A stretch of 7,467 nucleotides of DNA from an uncultured Collinsella sp. (lineage in GTDB: Bacteria > Actinomycetota > Coriobacteriia > Coriobacteriales > Coriobacteriaceae): positions 1 through 7,467 of the forward strand of contig UQIG01000049.1 in assembly GCA_900541135.1 (NCBI GenBank), written 5' to 3'. Below are positions 1 to 6,134 of this stretch, in pieces. The first letter of the stretch is position 1. The number at the start of each line of letters is the position of its first letter. The notes beneath the pieces were generated by a model. The model ran no database searches and was not told the DNA's origin. It worked only from the letters and a program-made list of their open reading frames with translations. Position numbers and translations under genes: made by a program.

Positions 1-79
1 AGGCCCTTGCGGCCTAGTCGCTATTTAGGGCGTCCAAGATTTGGGGCGCAGTTCAGTGGGGCGGGCCTTGCTGTTGCGG

Positions 80-1171
80 CTAGCGTTTCTTTCCGCGGAA
101 GAAGAAGCCGTGCAGTGATGGCTTGAGGCCGCGATTGGCGCGATGCTCCTCGACGCGCTCGTGGATCGAAGCGACGCGCTCGATGACTTCGTCGGGAATC
201 GGCACGTCGGGATTCATGTTCTCGACTTGGCTGACCTCGGCGGCGGCGACCTGGTCGATAATGGGCACATCGTCGCGCGAGATGACAGGTGTGGCGTCTT
301 CCTTCATCTTGCGATAACGCTGCATCATGTCGGTCTGTAGCTGCTGGGCCGAAGGCGGCGTCCAGATGATGGCGTTGGCGCCGGCGGCGATGGTTTCACG
401 GATGCTCTCGGGCGTCTTGCCGCCCGGTGCGATGAGCGGCAGGTTGGGATAGTGCTCGCGCAGCTCGCGTAGGACCTGGGGCGTGTTCTTGCCGGCGGCG
501 ATGTTGAGAATCTTGGCTCCGGCGCGCACCTTGGCGTGAGCATCGTCGTCGCAGCGAACGACCGTGGCGATGACGGGGATGTCGGCGATGTTGGTGATGT
601 GCTCGACCATCTCGGCAGTGGCGGGGGAGTTGACCACGCAGCCCGCCGCGCCCTGCATCTCGGAGACGGCTGCCATCTGCACGGAGCGCTTACCGGTCGT
701 AGTTCCGCCGCCCACGCCTACAAAGACCGGGCACTCGGCGACGGTCAGCAGCGCTTGCGTAATGGCGGGCTGCGGCGTGAAAGGGTAGACCGCAAAAACG
801 GCATCGGCGTTGGAGTTGCGGATAACCGCGACATCGGTGGTGTAAATGAGCGACTTGATGCGGCGGCCGAAGAGCGTGAAGCCGCTGGCCTCCTCGATCT
901 CATCGGGCATGCGAAGGGCAGCCTTGCGCAGACGTCCGTCGATGGGCAGGGGCTCCATGGGGAGCAGTCCGTTGGGGGTCACGGCTACCTGGGGCTCGGT
1001 GAACTCGTCTGCGAGCTCGACCTCGGAGAAATCGACCGAGGCGACGATGTCCTCGTGAACCTCGGCGGGCACATCGATGGGAGCTTGGTCGTTTGCCGCG
1101 GCAGGCGTGTCGAAGGAGCTGGTGCCGACGAAGGCGTCGACGCGCTCATTTAGATCGTTGAGGGTATCCAT
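80..1171 (-). CDS. TIM-barrel-like 'hydrolase' family protein with long N- and C-terminal extensions
   Basis: 363 residues, function not established. The core (about residues 76-290) begins PIDGRLRK, continues with FGRRIKSLIYTTDVAVIRN (102-119) and NADAVFAVYPFTPQP (121-135), and has alternating hydrophobic strands and glycine turns: VGVGGG (151-156), VVNSPAT (179-185), ILNIAAGK (221-228), LIAPGGKTPESI (246-257) and ANAIIWTPP (265-273). This layout suggests a phosphate-binding (beta/alpha)8 barrel like KDPG aldolase or NanE. From memory it resembles Firmicutes proteins of about 240 residues labelled only 'hydrolase'; no reaction can be assigned. Residues 1-75 are acidic and rich in Ala/Pro/Glu/Asp, probably disordered. 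Residues 291-363 are a charged, partly helical tail ending in a basic stretch, LHGFFFRGKKR. No signal peptide or membrane segment is seen, so it is probably cytoplasmic. The ATG at 1171 has no Shine-Dalgarno sequence but lies just after a TAGAAT box, which fits a leaderless start. Met72 (codon at 958) also lacks a ribosome binding site. Being a real gene is near certain; its function is not. Confidence 0.85.
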   Translation of the reverse strand: MDTLNDLNERVDAFVGTSSFDTPAAANDQAPIDVPAEVHEDIVASVDFSEVELADEFTEPQVAVTPNGLLPMEPLPIDGRLRKAALRMPDEIEEASGFTLFGRRIKSLIYTTDVAVIRNSNADAVFAVYPFTPQPAITQALLTVAECPVFVGVGGGTTTGKRSVQMAAVSEMQGAAGCVVNSPATAEMVEHITNIADIPVIATVVRCDDDAHAKVRAGAKILNIAAGKNTPQVLRELREHYPNLPLIAPGGKTPESIRETIAAGANAIIWTPPSAQQLQTDMMQRYRKMKEDATPVISRDDVPIIDQVAAAEVSQVENMNPDVPIPDEVIERVASIHERVEEHRANRGLKPSLHGFFFRGKKR

Positions 1172-1180
1172 GGAGGCTCG

Positions 1181-1186
1181 ATTCTA
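1181..1186 (-). promoter_or_regulatory. Candidate -10 box (TAGAAT) giving a near-leaderless mRNA for the TIM-barrel gene
   Basis: On the minus strand TAGAAT matches the TATAAT consensus at five of six positions and ends nine bases before the ATG. Normal spacing puts the transcription start about three bases upstream of the ATG, and no Shine-Dalgarno sequence lies in between. No good -35 box is visible at the usual distance, so the call is tentative. Confidence 0.35.
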
Positions 1187-1301
1187 TGTGATGACGGCCG
1201 GCGCGATGCAGCCGGAATAGCGAATGCTAAATCGTTTGACGAGTTGATTTTTCCCCGCCGCGCCATCCGTTAGACCGAAGGGCCGGCGAACGTGAAGGAG
1301 C

Positions 1302-1330
1302 TGTGGTGGCGGGGATCGAGGTGCTATCTT
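1302..1330 (+). promoter_or_regulatory. Candidate promoter of the 56-residue membrane protein gene
   Basis: An extended -10 element, TGC followed by TATCTT (1325-1330), lies 32 bases before the ATG. The hexamer 17 bases upstream (TGTGGT, 1302-1307) is a weak -35. The predicted start near 1337 leaves a leader of about 26 nt that includes the ribosome binding site. The same GCTAT-type box recurs before the gene at 4982. Confidence 0.45.
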
Positions 1331-1362
1331 GAAAGTCCCGTTTAAAAGAGAGGTGACGCGGT

Positions 1363-1533
1363 ATGGAATTGACAGCAATGTTGGGCTCGATTGGCCTGTG
1401 TGTGGGCGCAATCGTTGCCGCCGCGGTCATCTACTTTGTGGTCACGGCCATTAAGGGCAAAAGGGCCGAACGCAAGGAGCGCGCGATGCTTAAGCAGCAT
1501 CGCGACCAGCAGGGCAAACGCGCACAGAGATAG
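1363..1533 (+). CDS. Small single-pass membrane protein, 56 residues, unknown function
   Basis: A complete small reading frame from ATG to TAG encoding 56 residues. Residues 7-29 are an uninterrupted hydrophobic stretch (LGSIGLCVGAIVAAAVIYFVV), long enough for one membrane helix. Residues 31-56 are hydrophilic and strongly basic (many Lys, Arg and Gln), so by the positive-inside rule the C-terminus should be cytoplasmic and the short N-terminus outside. There is no lipobox, and no signal-peptidase site is obvious. A good ribosome binding site, AGAGAGGTGA (1347-1356), lies six bases before the ATG, and an extended -10 box lies upstream. These signals, plus placement in the divergent gap, argue that it is real despite its size. 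It converges with the RNA methyltransferase gene, their stop codons lying 24 bp apart. I do not recognise the family. Confidence 0.65.
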   Translation: MELTAMLGSIGLCVGAIVAAAVIYFVVTAIKGKRAERKERAMLKQHRDQQGKRAQR

Positions 1534-1557
1534 CTTGTTGAGTTTTGGATCCGTGCG

Positions 1558-2661
1558 CTAGCTGCGTTTTCGGATCAGGGCAATGTAGAAGCCCTCAAAG
1601 CCGCGGCTAGGCGGAATGGTCAGCGTGCCGGGCATACCGTTGGCGACGGCCGAGACATGGCCGGCAGCGATGGCCTCGGTGAGGGCGTTGCTCTCGACGC
1701 GTGGCTCTTCGCCAGCTTCCTGAGCACGGCGCGTTTCGCTTTCGCTCGGCGTGCCGTCGAGGGGAATGAGCTCGCAGTCCATGTGCTTGTCGAGGGCCTC
1801 TTGCAGGGCGTCCTCGTTTTCCTGCGGCAAGATCGAACAAGTCGAATAGACGAGCGTGCCGCCTGGTTTGAGGGCCCCCATGGCGCGGTCCAGAAGCGCG
1901 CGCTGCGAGCGGGCACACTTGCTCAGCAGCTGCTCGGTCAGGCCGCGCAGGCTTTTCTCGTTGCCGCTGATGACGGTGCCCGTGCCGGTGCAGGGAGCGT
2001 CGAGTAGGATGCGGTCGAAGCGGAAGAACTCGTCGAGCTCGCGTGCGTCGATACGCATGACGGGCACGTTTTTGGCACCCTGGCGATGGAGGTTCGACTC
2101 GAGCTTTTCGGCGCGGGGAATGCTCATCTCGCAGGCTGTGAGGTGCGCCTGGCCCTGGGTGAGGGTGGCGATCTGCGTCGTCTTGCCGCCAGGGGCTGCG
2201 CACATGTCCAGGATGTCCTCGCCTGCCTGGGCGCCCAACACCAAAGGCGGCATCATGGACGACAGGCTCTGTAGGTAGATCTTGCCGTCGCGGTAGATGT
2301 CGAGGTCCCATAGGTCGGAAACCTGGGCCTCGGGCAGGATAAAGGCGTCCGGATACCAGGTAACGGTTTGGTGCGCGATGCCGGCGGCATCGAGCGCCGC
2401 AACGATGTCCTCGGCGGTTGCCTTGAGCGTGTTGGCGCGCAGCGTGACCGGGCGTGTGGCCGCGGCGCCGAAGCCCTCGATCATGAGCTCGGCATCGGTG
2501 GGGGCATAGGCGCCGGCGACCGTGTCGACCATAAAGCGCGGCAGGTCGGCGGCGCAGGGAAGGGCGGCAAGCTGGTCGGAAAGCTCGGTGGCGGCAAATT
2601 GCCTGAGCTTGAGCTCGGGCTTGACCTGCTTTTTCTGCTTACGACGACGCGGCTTGGACAT
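1558..2661 (-). CDS. RsmB/NOP-family SAM-dependent RNA cytosine-C5 methyltransferase
   Basis: 367 residues; predicted to transfer a methyl group from S-adenosylmethionine to carbon 5 of cytosine in rRNA or tRNA. The Rossmann-fold domain shows motif I DMCAAPGGKTTQ (152-163), the ribose-binding acidic residue in ACEMS (Glu178), IDARE (204-208), motif IV DAPCTGTG (221-228) and motif VI STCSILPQENE (273-283). The family uses two cysteines, here Cys275 of the TCS motif as nucleophile and Cys224 of DAPC for product release; both are present. SRGFEGFYIALIRK (352-365) is the usual C-terminal signature. The N-terminus is very basic (MSKPRRRKQKKQVK), then a PUA-like/RRM-like family N-domain around 70-125. 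There is no room for the NusB-like domain of true RsmB (about 430 residues), so the substrate cannot be named; RsmF-like or NSUN-like rRNA or tRNA targets are possible. The start has a ribosome binding site, GGAAGGAAA (minus strand, 2667-2675). It follows the MetRS-like gene by 37 nt and is probably cotranscribed with it. Confidence 0.93.
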   Translation of the reverse strand: MSKPRRRKQKKQVKPELKLRQFAATELSDQLAALPCAADLPRFMVDTVAGAYAPTDAELMIEGFGAAATRPVTLRANTLKATAEDIVAALDAAGIAHQTVTWYPDAFILPEAQVSDLWDLDIYRDGKIYLQSLSSMMPPLVLGAQAGEDILDMCAAPGGKTTQIATLTQGQAHLTACEMSIPRAEKLESNLHRQGAKNVPVMRIDARELDEFFRFDRILLDAPCTGTGTVISGNEKSLRGLTEQLLSKCARSQRALLDRAMGALKPGGTLVYSTCSILPQENEDALQEALDKHMDCELIPLDGTPSESETRRAQEAGEEPRVESNALTEAIAAGHVSAVANGMPGTLTIPPSRGFEGFYIALIRKRS

Positions 2662-2698
2662 CCGTCTTTCCTTCCCATTCCATTACATGTCGAGTGTT

Positions 2699-4849
2699 TT
2701 AGTACTGGCTCTCGTGCTTGCTAAAGAAGTCGAAGCGCGGGGGCAGCGGCTTCACGCGGTGCTCGCCGGGCTTCTCGCCCAGGCTCTCCACGAACTCGTC
2801 CGTGGAGGCAAAGATGTTGTCCCAGCTAAAGAAGGCGACGGGGTCGACGTCGAAGTACTCGCAGATGAGCTCGCAGCCGGCCGGCACAATACCGTGCATC
2901 AGGACGGTCGCCACGCGCAGCTCGGTAAAGGCGTCGACGAGGGCCTGCGTCATCGCGGCGTTTGCCTCATTACCCTCGAGCTTGTTGGCGGCCTTGGAGG
3001 CGTCGCTCCAGCGCTTGTTGGCGGCGCGCAGGTAGTCGTCGCACACGGCGAGCGCTCGGTGCGTCTCGAACTTGTACATGGCCTGCTCAAAGGCGAGGGC
3101 TGCCTGCTGGGCGGCTTCGACCACGGTGTCAGAAGCGGCACCGGCGGGGATGCAGCCGTTGCGGCAGGGGCTCTCGTCGCCTTCCTTGATGGCAACGCCG
3201 TAGAAGCAGCTGCGGGCCAGGCGGTTGAAGACGCCGGTCAAAAGGGCGCTCTCCTTAAGGGCCGGATCGATGACGCGCTTGTCGTCGCAGGCGCGTACCT
3301 CGTTGCCGTCCTTGTCCTTGCCGGTCACGCGCGTGTCGTATGCCTTGGGGCTAAAGCTCACCGGCTTTTCGGACAGGCCGAGCGACAGCCAGTGCGCGCG
3401 CATCTGCTCGCAGGTGTAGTGGTTGAGCAGGTCGTCTGCCGGCGGGGGAGGCGTCTGCGAGGACGAGCTGGCTTTTTTGCCCATGTAGAGCAGGTGATAG
3501 CAGGCGCTGACGGTGCTCTGCGTAAGGTCCCAACCCAGGGCCTCCCACATGGCGGTCTGAGCGATGCAGTAGAAATAGATGTTGTCCTGACCGATGAACT
3601 GGTAGATCTGAGCGTCGTCAGAGCACCACCAGTCGCGCCAGTCGAGCGAGCTGTGCTGGTAGGTGGGAGCGGGTACCTGCGTGGAATCGGCGGCGGGCTC
3701 GCCCATGAGGGCGGCATCCTGGGCGGCGACGCCCTCGGTCACGCCGGCGGCCTTGGCATCGCGTGCGAGCACGGTACGCGTATAGCTGATGGGCGCCCAC
3801 AGGCTCTCGGGCCAGCACCAGCAGGTGACGTCGGAGACGCCATCGACCTCGGGCACCGGAACGCCCCAGTCGATGTTGCCGGTGATGCGGAAGGGCACGA
3901 GCGCCTTGCCGCTGCGGAAACGCACGCCGCCGTTGGCGAGCACCGCGTGGGCATCGTCGCGCTCCTTCCAGCTGGGGAAGGTGACGGTAAAGCTGCTCTT
4001 GTTGCCCTCGGGCTCCAGGACGGTGTGCTCGGGAAGCTGATCTTCGACGGCATCGAAGGCCTCGCGGAACTTGTTCTGAATATAGAGCTGAGCCGGCAGC
4101 AGCCACTCCTCCATGGTCTTGGAGACCACGGAACGAACCTGCGGGTTCTGGGCGAGCTTGGCGGTATAGGTCTTCATAAAGTCGAGGTAGGCCGGCAGGT
4201 CGAAGTAGAGGTTGTCGACCGGGCGCAGCTCGGGCACCTCGCCGGTGAGCTGGCTCTTAGGCGCGATGAGCTCCTCGGGCTCAAACTGGTGACCCAGGTC
4301 GCACTCGTCGGCATAGGCCTTCTCGGACTTGCAGCCCTGGATGGGGCAGCGGCCGATCACCTGACGGCCGTTGAGGAACGTGCCGGCCTTGGCATCGTAG
4401 AACTGCAGCGTGGAGCGCTTGGAGATGGTGCCCTGCTCGTGCAGGCGCTCGATAATCTCGGCGGTCACCTCGTTGTGGATCTGGGCCGCCGGCTCAAGGC
4501 CCGAGCCGCCGTAGATGTCACAGCTGATGTTGTAGTTGTTGAGGGTCGCGGCCTGGCGGGAGTGATTGGACTCGACATACTCGCTAATGGACTTGTCGTA
4601 GCCCTCGTTCTCCTTGAGCTTGCGGTAGCTCTCCATGATGGGCGAGCCATAGCAGTCGGTGCCCGAGGTGAAGATGACGTTCTCACGGCCCAGGCGGTCG
4701 CGCAGGAAGCGGGCGAAGAAGTCGGCAGGGACAAAGACGCCGCCAACGTGGCCAAAGTGAAGGCCCTTGTTGCCGTAGGGCTCGCCGGCGGTAACGATGG
4801 CGCGGCGAGGCCAGCTGGGACGGTCGTTCATGGAGTATTTGGATGCCAT
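2699..4849 (-). CDS. Methionyl-tRNA-synthetase-like class I aminoacyl-tRNA synthetase, divergent active site
   Basis: 716 residues from the chosen start. The class I HIGH motif is HFGH (31-34) in GEPYGNKGLHFGHVGG. An editing-free connective insert carries a zinc knuckle, CPIQGC (Cys168, Cys173) and CDLGH (Cys183, His187), as in MetRS. FIGQDNIYFY (418-427) corresponds to the MetRS FIGKDIVYFH strand, and APISY (352-356) to APIGY. The C-terminal helical anticodon-binding domain (about 530-690) includes LLTGVFNRLARS, YLRAANKRWSD and LMHGIVPAGCELICEYF. No EMAPII-like tRNA-binding domain follows. The oddity is the KMSKS loop, which reads GKKASSSSQTPPPP (457-470): the second lysine is serine and a proline run follows. 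Several pocket residues also differ (see findings). A low-complexity stretch at about 368-401 interrupts the catalytic half. The start MASKYS at 4849 is preferred to the ATG at 4864 because AAGGAGT lies between them. Expected role is Met-tRNA formation; it could instead be a paralogue with changed specificity. metG is likely the automatic name, but I leave it blank. Confidence 0.8.
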   Translation of the reverse strand: MASKYSMNDRPSWPRRAIVTAGEPYGNKGLHFGHVGGVFVPADFFARFLRDRLGRENVIFTSGTDCYGSPIMESYRKLKENEGYDKSISEYVESNHSRQAATLNNYNISCDIYGGSGLEPAAQIHNEVTAEIIERLHEQGTISKRSTLQFYDAKAGTFLNGRQVIGRCPIQGCKSEKAYADECDLGHQFEPEELIAPKSQLTGEVPELRPVDNLYFDLPAYLDFMKTYTAKLAQNPQVRSVVSKTMEEWLLPAQLYIQNKFREAFDAVEDQLPEHTVLEPEGNKSSFTVTFPSWKERDDAHAVLANGGVRFRSGKALVPFRITGNIDWGVPVPEVDGVSDVTCWCWPESLWAPISYTRTVLARDAKAAGVTEGVAAQDAALMGEPAADSTQVPAPTYQHSSLDWRDWWCSDDAQIYQFIGQDNIYFYCIAQTAMWEALGWDLTQSTVSACYHLLYMGKKASSSSQTPPPPADDLLNHYTCEQMRAHWLSLGLSEKPVSFSPKAYDTRVTGKDKDGNEVRACDDKRVIDPALKESALLTGVFNRLARSCFYGVAIKEGDESPCRNGCIPAGAASDTVVEAAQQAALAFEQAMYKFETHRALAVCDDYLRAANKRWSDASKAANKLEGNEANAAMTQALVDAFTELRVATVLMHGIVPAGCELICEYFDVDPVAFFSWDNIFASTDEFVESLGEKPGEHRVKPLPPRFDFFSKHESQY

Positions 4850-4852
4850 GGG

Positions 4853-4859
4853 ACTCCTT
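4853..4859 (-). promoter_or_regulatory. Ribosome binding site fixing the MetRS-like start at 4849
   Basis: AAGGAGT on the minus strand lies three bases before the ATG at 4849 and downstream of the alternative ATG at 4864. Nothing resembling a Shine-Dalgarno sequence precedes 4864, so the shorter protein is preferred. Confidence 0.75.
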
Positions 4860-4930
4860 CGCATATGGTGAGGGCGCGGCCGGGCGCGGGGCTCGGCGGC
4901 GCGGTGGTCAATTCGTGCATATCATTCGAC

Positions 4931-4939
4931 ATTATCGCA
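4931..4939 (-). promoter_or_regulatory. Candidate extended -10 promoter of the MetRS-like/methyltransferase unit
   Basis: The minus strand reads TGC followed by GATAAT, an extended -10 with five of six consensus bases. No convincing -35 is present (GCCACG at 4954-4959), as is common with extended -10 promoters. The predicted start near 4924 gives a leader of roughly 75 nt that is very GC-rich. I see no T-box or riboswitch structure in it. Confidence 0.5.
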
Positions 4940-4967
4940 CATGCGGGCGGGTGCGTGGCAGGGGCGC

Positions 4968-4973
4968 TATCCT
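4968..4973 (+). promoter_or_regulatory. Candidate -10 box (TATCCT) giving a near-leaderless mRNA for the membrane zincin
   Basis: TATCCT, in the context GCGCTATCCT, ends eight bases before the ATG at 4982. Standard spacing puts the transcription start about two bases before the ATG. No Shine-Dalgarno sequence precedes the ATG. No -35 match is evident. The element resembles TGCTATCTT before the gene at 1363. Confidence 0.4.
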
Positions 4974-4981
4974 AAGATGCT

Positions 4982-5548
4982 ATGAATGAGATTTCCAACA
5001 TACATGCGTTTGAAGACGAGGATTTTCTGCACGCTTGCTTCGTGTGGGGGATGGTCGTAGTCGGCGTGTTTGCCGTGTGCCTGGTGCCGGTGTTTATGCT
5101 GCTGGGCGGGCCTGCAGACTTGGATGCGGCTGACGCGGGCGGCTGGATGGCTGTCGTGGGCTGGATAGTCGGCTTGGCCGCGGTCTCAATGGCGTCGTTT
5201 GCCGTGCACGAGCTGGTGCACGCGGTGTTCTTTAAGCTGCTGGCGCCTGCGGGCGCGCAGGTGACCTTTGGGGCGAATCGCGAGACGGCGATGATTTATG
5301 CCTGCGCCGAGGGTGTTGTGTATTCGCGCCGGCGGTACATGGCGGTTTGCCTGGCGCCGACGGTTGTTGTGACGACAGCGTTTGCCCTGGGGTTTGTGTT
5401 TTCGGGCTATCCGCTGCTGTGCTACTTGGCTGCCGGCTTGCATTTGTCGGGTTGCGTGGGCGACTGGTATTACGTGCGGACCATCCTGCGCGACCGCCGC
5501 ATTGTCGCCTGCGAGGACACGTCCTTTGGCGTGCGCTTTTTCGGGTGA
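4982..5548 (+). CDS. DUF3267-type membrane zincin-like protein (putative intramembrane or membrane metallopeptidase)
   Basis: 188 residues, an integral membrane protein. Hydrophobic segments lie at about 18-42, 56-75, 119-141 and 143-160. The second is followed directly by HELVH (76-80) in ASFAVHELVHAVFFKLL, a zinc-binding HExxH motif. A later GDWYY (160-164, Asp161) after a hydrophobic helix could supply a third ligand, as in site-2-protease-like folds. This arrangement, with RRRYMAVCLAP (116-126) between, matches the DUF3267 'putative zincin peptidase' family, which has no well-established substrate; proteolytic activity is inferred. The ATG at 4982 is the first possible start and has no Shine-Dalgarno sequence, but lies just after a candidate -10 box. 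The TGA stop ends ten bases before the queH start and overlaps the queH ribosome binding site, so the genes are probably cotranscribed and perhaps translationally coupled. Family placement is fairly sure; function is not. Confidence 0.8.
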   Translation: MNEISNIHAFEDEDFLHACFVWGMVVVGVFAVCLVPVFMLLGGPADLDAADAGGWMAVVGWIVGLAAVSMASFAVHELVHAVFFKLLAPAGAQVTFGANRETAMIYACAEGVVYSRRRYMAVCLAPTVVVTTAFALGFVFSGYPLLCYLAAGLHLSGCVGDWYYVRTILRDRRIVACEDTSFGVRFFG

Positions 5549-5552
5549 GGAG
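5547..5552 (+). promoter_or_regulatory. Ribosome binding site fixing the queH start at 5559
   Basis: GAGGAG overlaps the TGA stop of the preceding gene. It abuts an in-frame ATG at 5553 with no spacing but lies six bases before the ATG at 5559, so 5559 is the better start. Confidence 0.7.
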
Positions 5553-5558
5553 ATGTCG

Positions 5559-6134
5559 ATGAAGCCGTTGTTGCTGCATGCGTGCTGTGCGCCGTGCTCT
5601 CTTGAGCCGGTCCGCCTGCTGCGCGAGGAAGGGTTTGAGCCCACGATTTGCTGGACCAACCCCAATATTCAACCGCGCGATGAATGGCAGCGCCGCTTGG
5701 ACGAGCTGCGCCGGTGGTGTGCCGATGGCGACATCGAGCTCATCGAGGCAGGGGAGGACCGCGATCGCTGGGAGACCGGCGTGGCGCCGCTGGGTGCCGA
5801 TCGGCCTCGTCGCTGTCGCGCGTGCTATGCCCTGCGCTTGGCCGAGGCGTGCCGCGTGGCCCAGGAGCGCGGGTTTGAGTTTGTGGGCACGACGCTCGCC
5901 GTCTCGCCGTACCAGTTGTTCGAAACCTGCAATGATGTGTTGGAGCGTCTGGCTGCCGCCCGCGGTCTCACTCCGGTGATTCGCGATTTTCGTCCGTATT
6001 ACCCCGAGGCGACACGCCGTTCGCGCGAGCTGGGCATGTATCGGCAAAACTACTGCGGCTGCCGTTTCTCGGCAGTCGAGGCTGCCATGGACCGCGCCCG
6101 CATCCGTGACGAGCGCAAAGCCGCCAAAAAGTAG
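5559..6134 (+). CDS. queH: Epoxyqueuosine reductase QueH (DUF208 family)
   Basis: 191 residues, a usual length for bacterial QueH. It reduces epoxyqueuosine at tRNA position 34 to queuosine, the last step of de novo queuosine synthesis, and replaces the unrelated cobalamin-dependent QueG. The family's metal-binding cysteines are present in order: HACCAPCS (Cys9, Cys10, Cys13), RCRACY (Cys86, Cys89) and NYCGCRF (Cys166, Cys168). These are known to hold a [4Fe-4S] cluster with a nearby iron. Other family segments are NPNIQPRDEWQRR (34-46), FVGTTLAVSPYQ (108-119) and FRPYYPE (144-150). It is soluble, with no signal peptide. The start at 5559 is set by GAGGAG six bases upstream; an in-frame ATG two codons earlier is too close to it. 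It follows the membrane zincin by ten bases, and queA lies 64 nt downstream, encoding the enzyme that makes its substrate. This pairing strongly supports the call. Confidence 0.96.
   Translation: MKPLLLHACCAPCSLEPVRLLREEGFEPTICWTNPNIQPRDEWQRRLDELRRWCADGDIELIEAGEDRDRWETGVAPLGADRPRRCRACYALRLAEACRVAQERGFEFVGTTLAVSPYQLFETCNDVLERLAAARGLTPVIRDFRPYYPEATRRSRELGMYRQNYCGCRFSAVEAAMDRARIRDERKAAKK

Noticed and set aside
1..15. Short inverted repeat AGGCC-CTTGC-GGCCT at the window edge
   Set aside because: A five-base stem in GC-rich DNA is easily expected by chance, and the window edge hides any extension. No T-run lies near it, so I do not call a terminator for the gene ending at 80.
536..1153. A 205-codon plus-strand frame opposite the TIM-barrel gene
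   Set aside because: The translation is Gly/Asp/Val-rich repeats of the GDVGDVGDV kind, typical of the antisense of a GC-rich gene, with no motif or start signal.
1236..1241. TTGACG as a -35 box in the divergent gap
   Set aside because: At 16-18 bases downstream there is only GC-rich sequence with no -10-like hexamer.
1184..1430. Two overlapping minus-strand frames of 67-75 codons across the divergent gap
   Set aside because: They overlap the promoter region and the 56-residue gene, lack ribosome binding sites, and their translations look random.
2522..4975. An 817-codon open reading frame on the plus strand opposite the MetRS-like gene
   Set aside because: It is antisense to two well-supported genes. 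Its translation is Val/Gly/Ala/Leu-rich with no family motif, as expected from the complement of GC-rich coding DNA lacking stops in that frame.
5232..6047. A 271-codon minus-strand frame opposite the zincin and queH genes
   Set aside because: Its translation is Arg/Pro/Gln-rich and low in complexity, and it overlaps two genes with clear motifs; it is a shadow frame.
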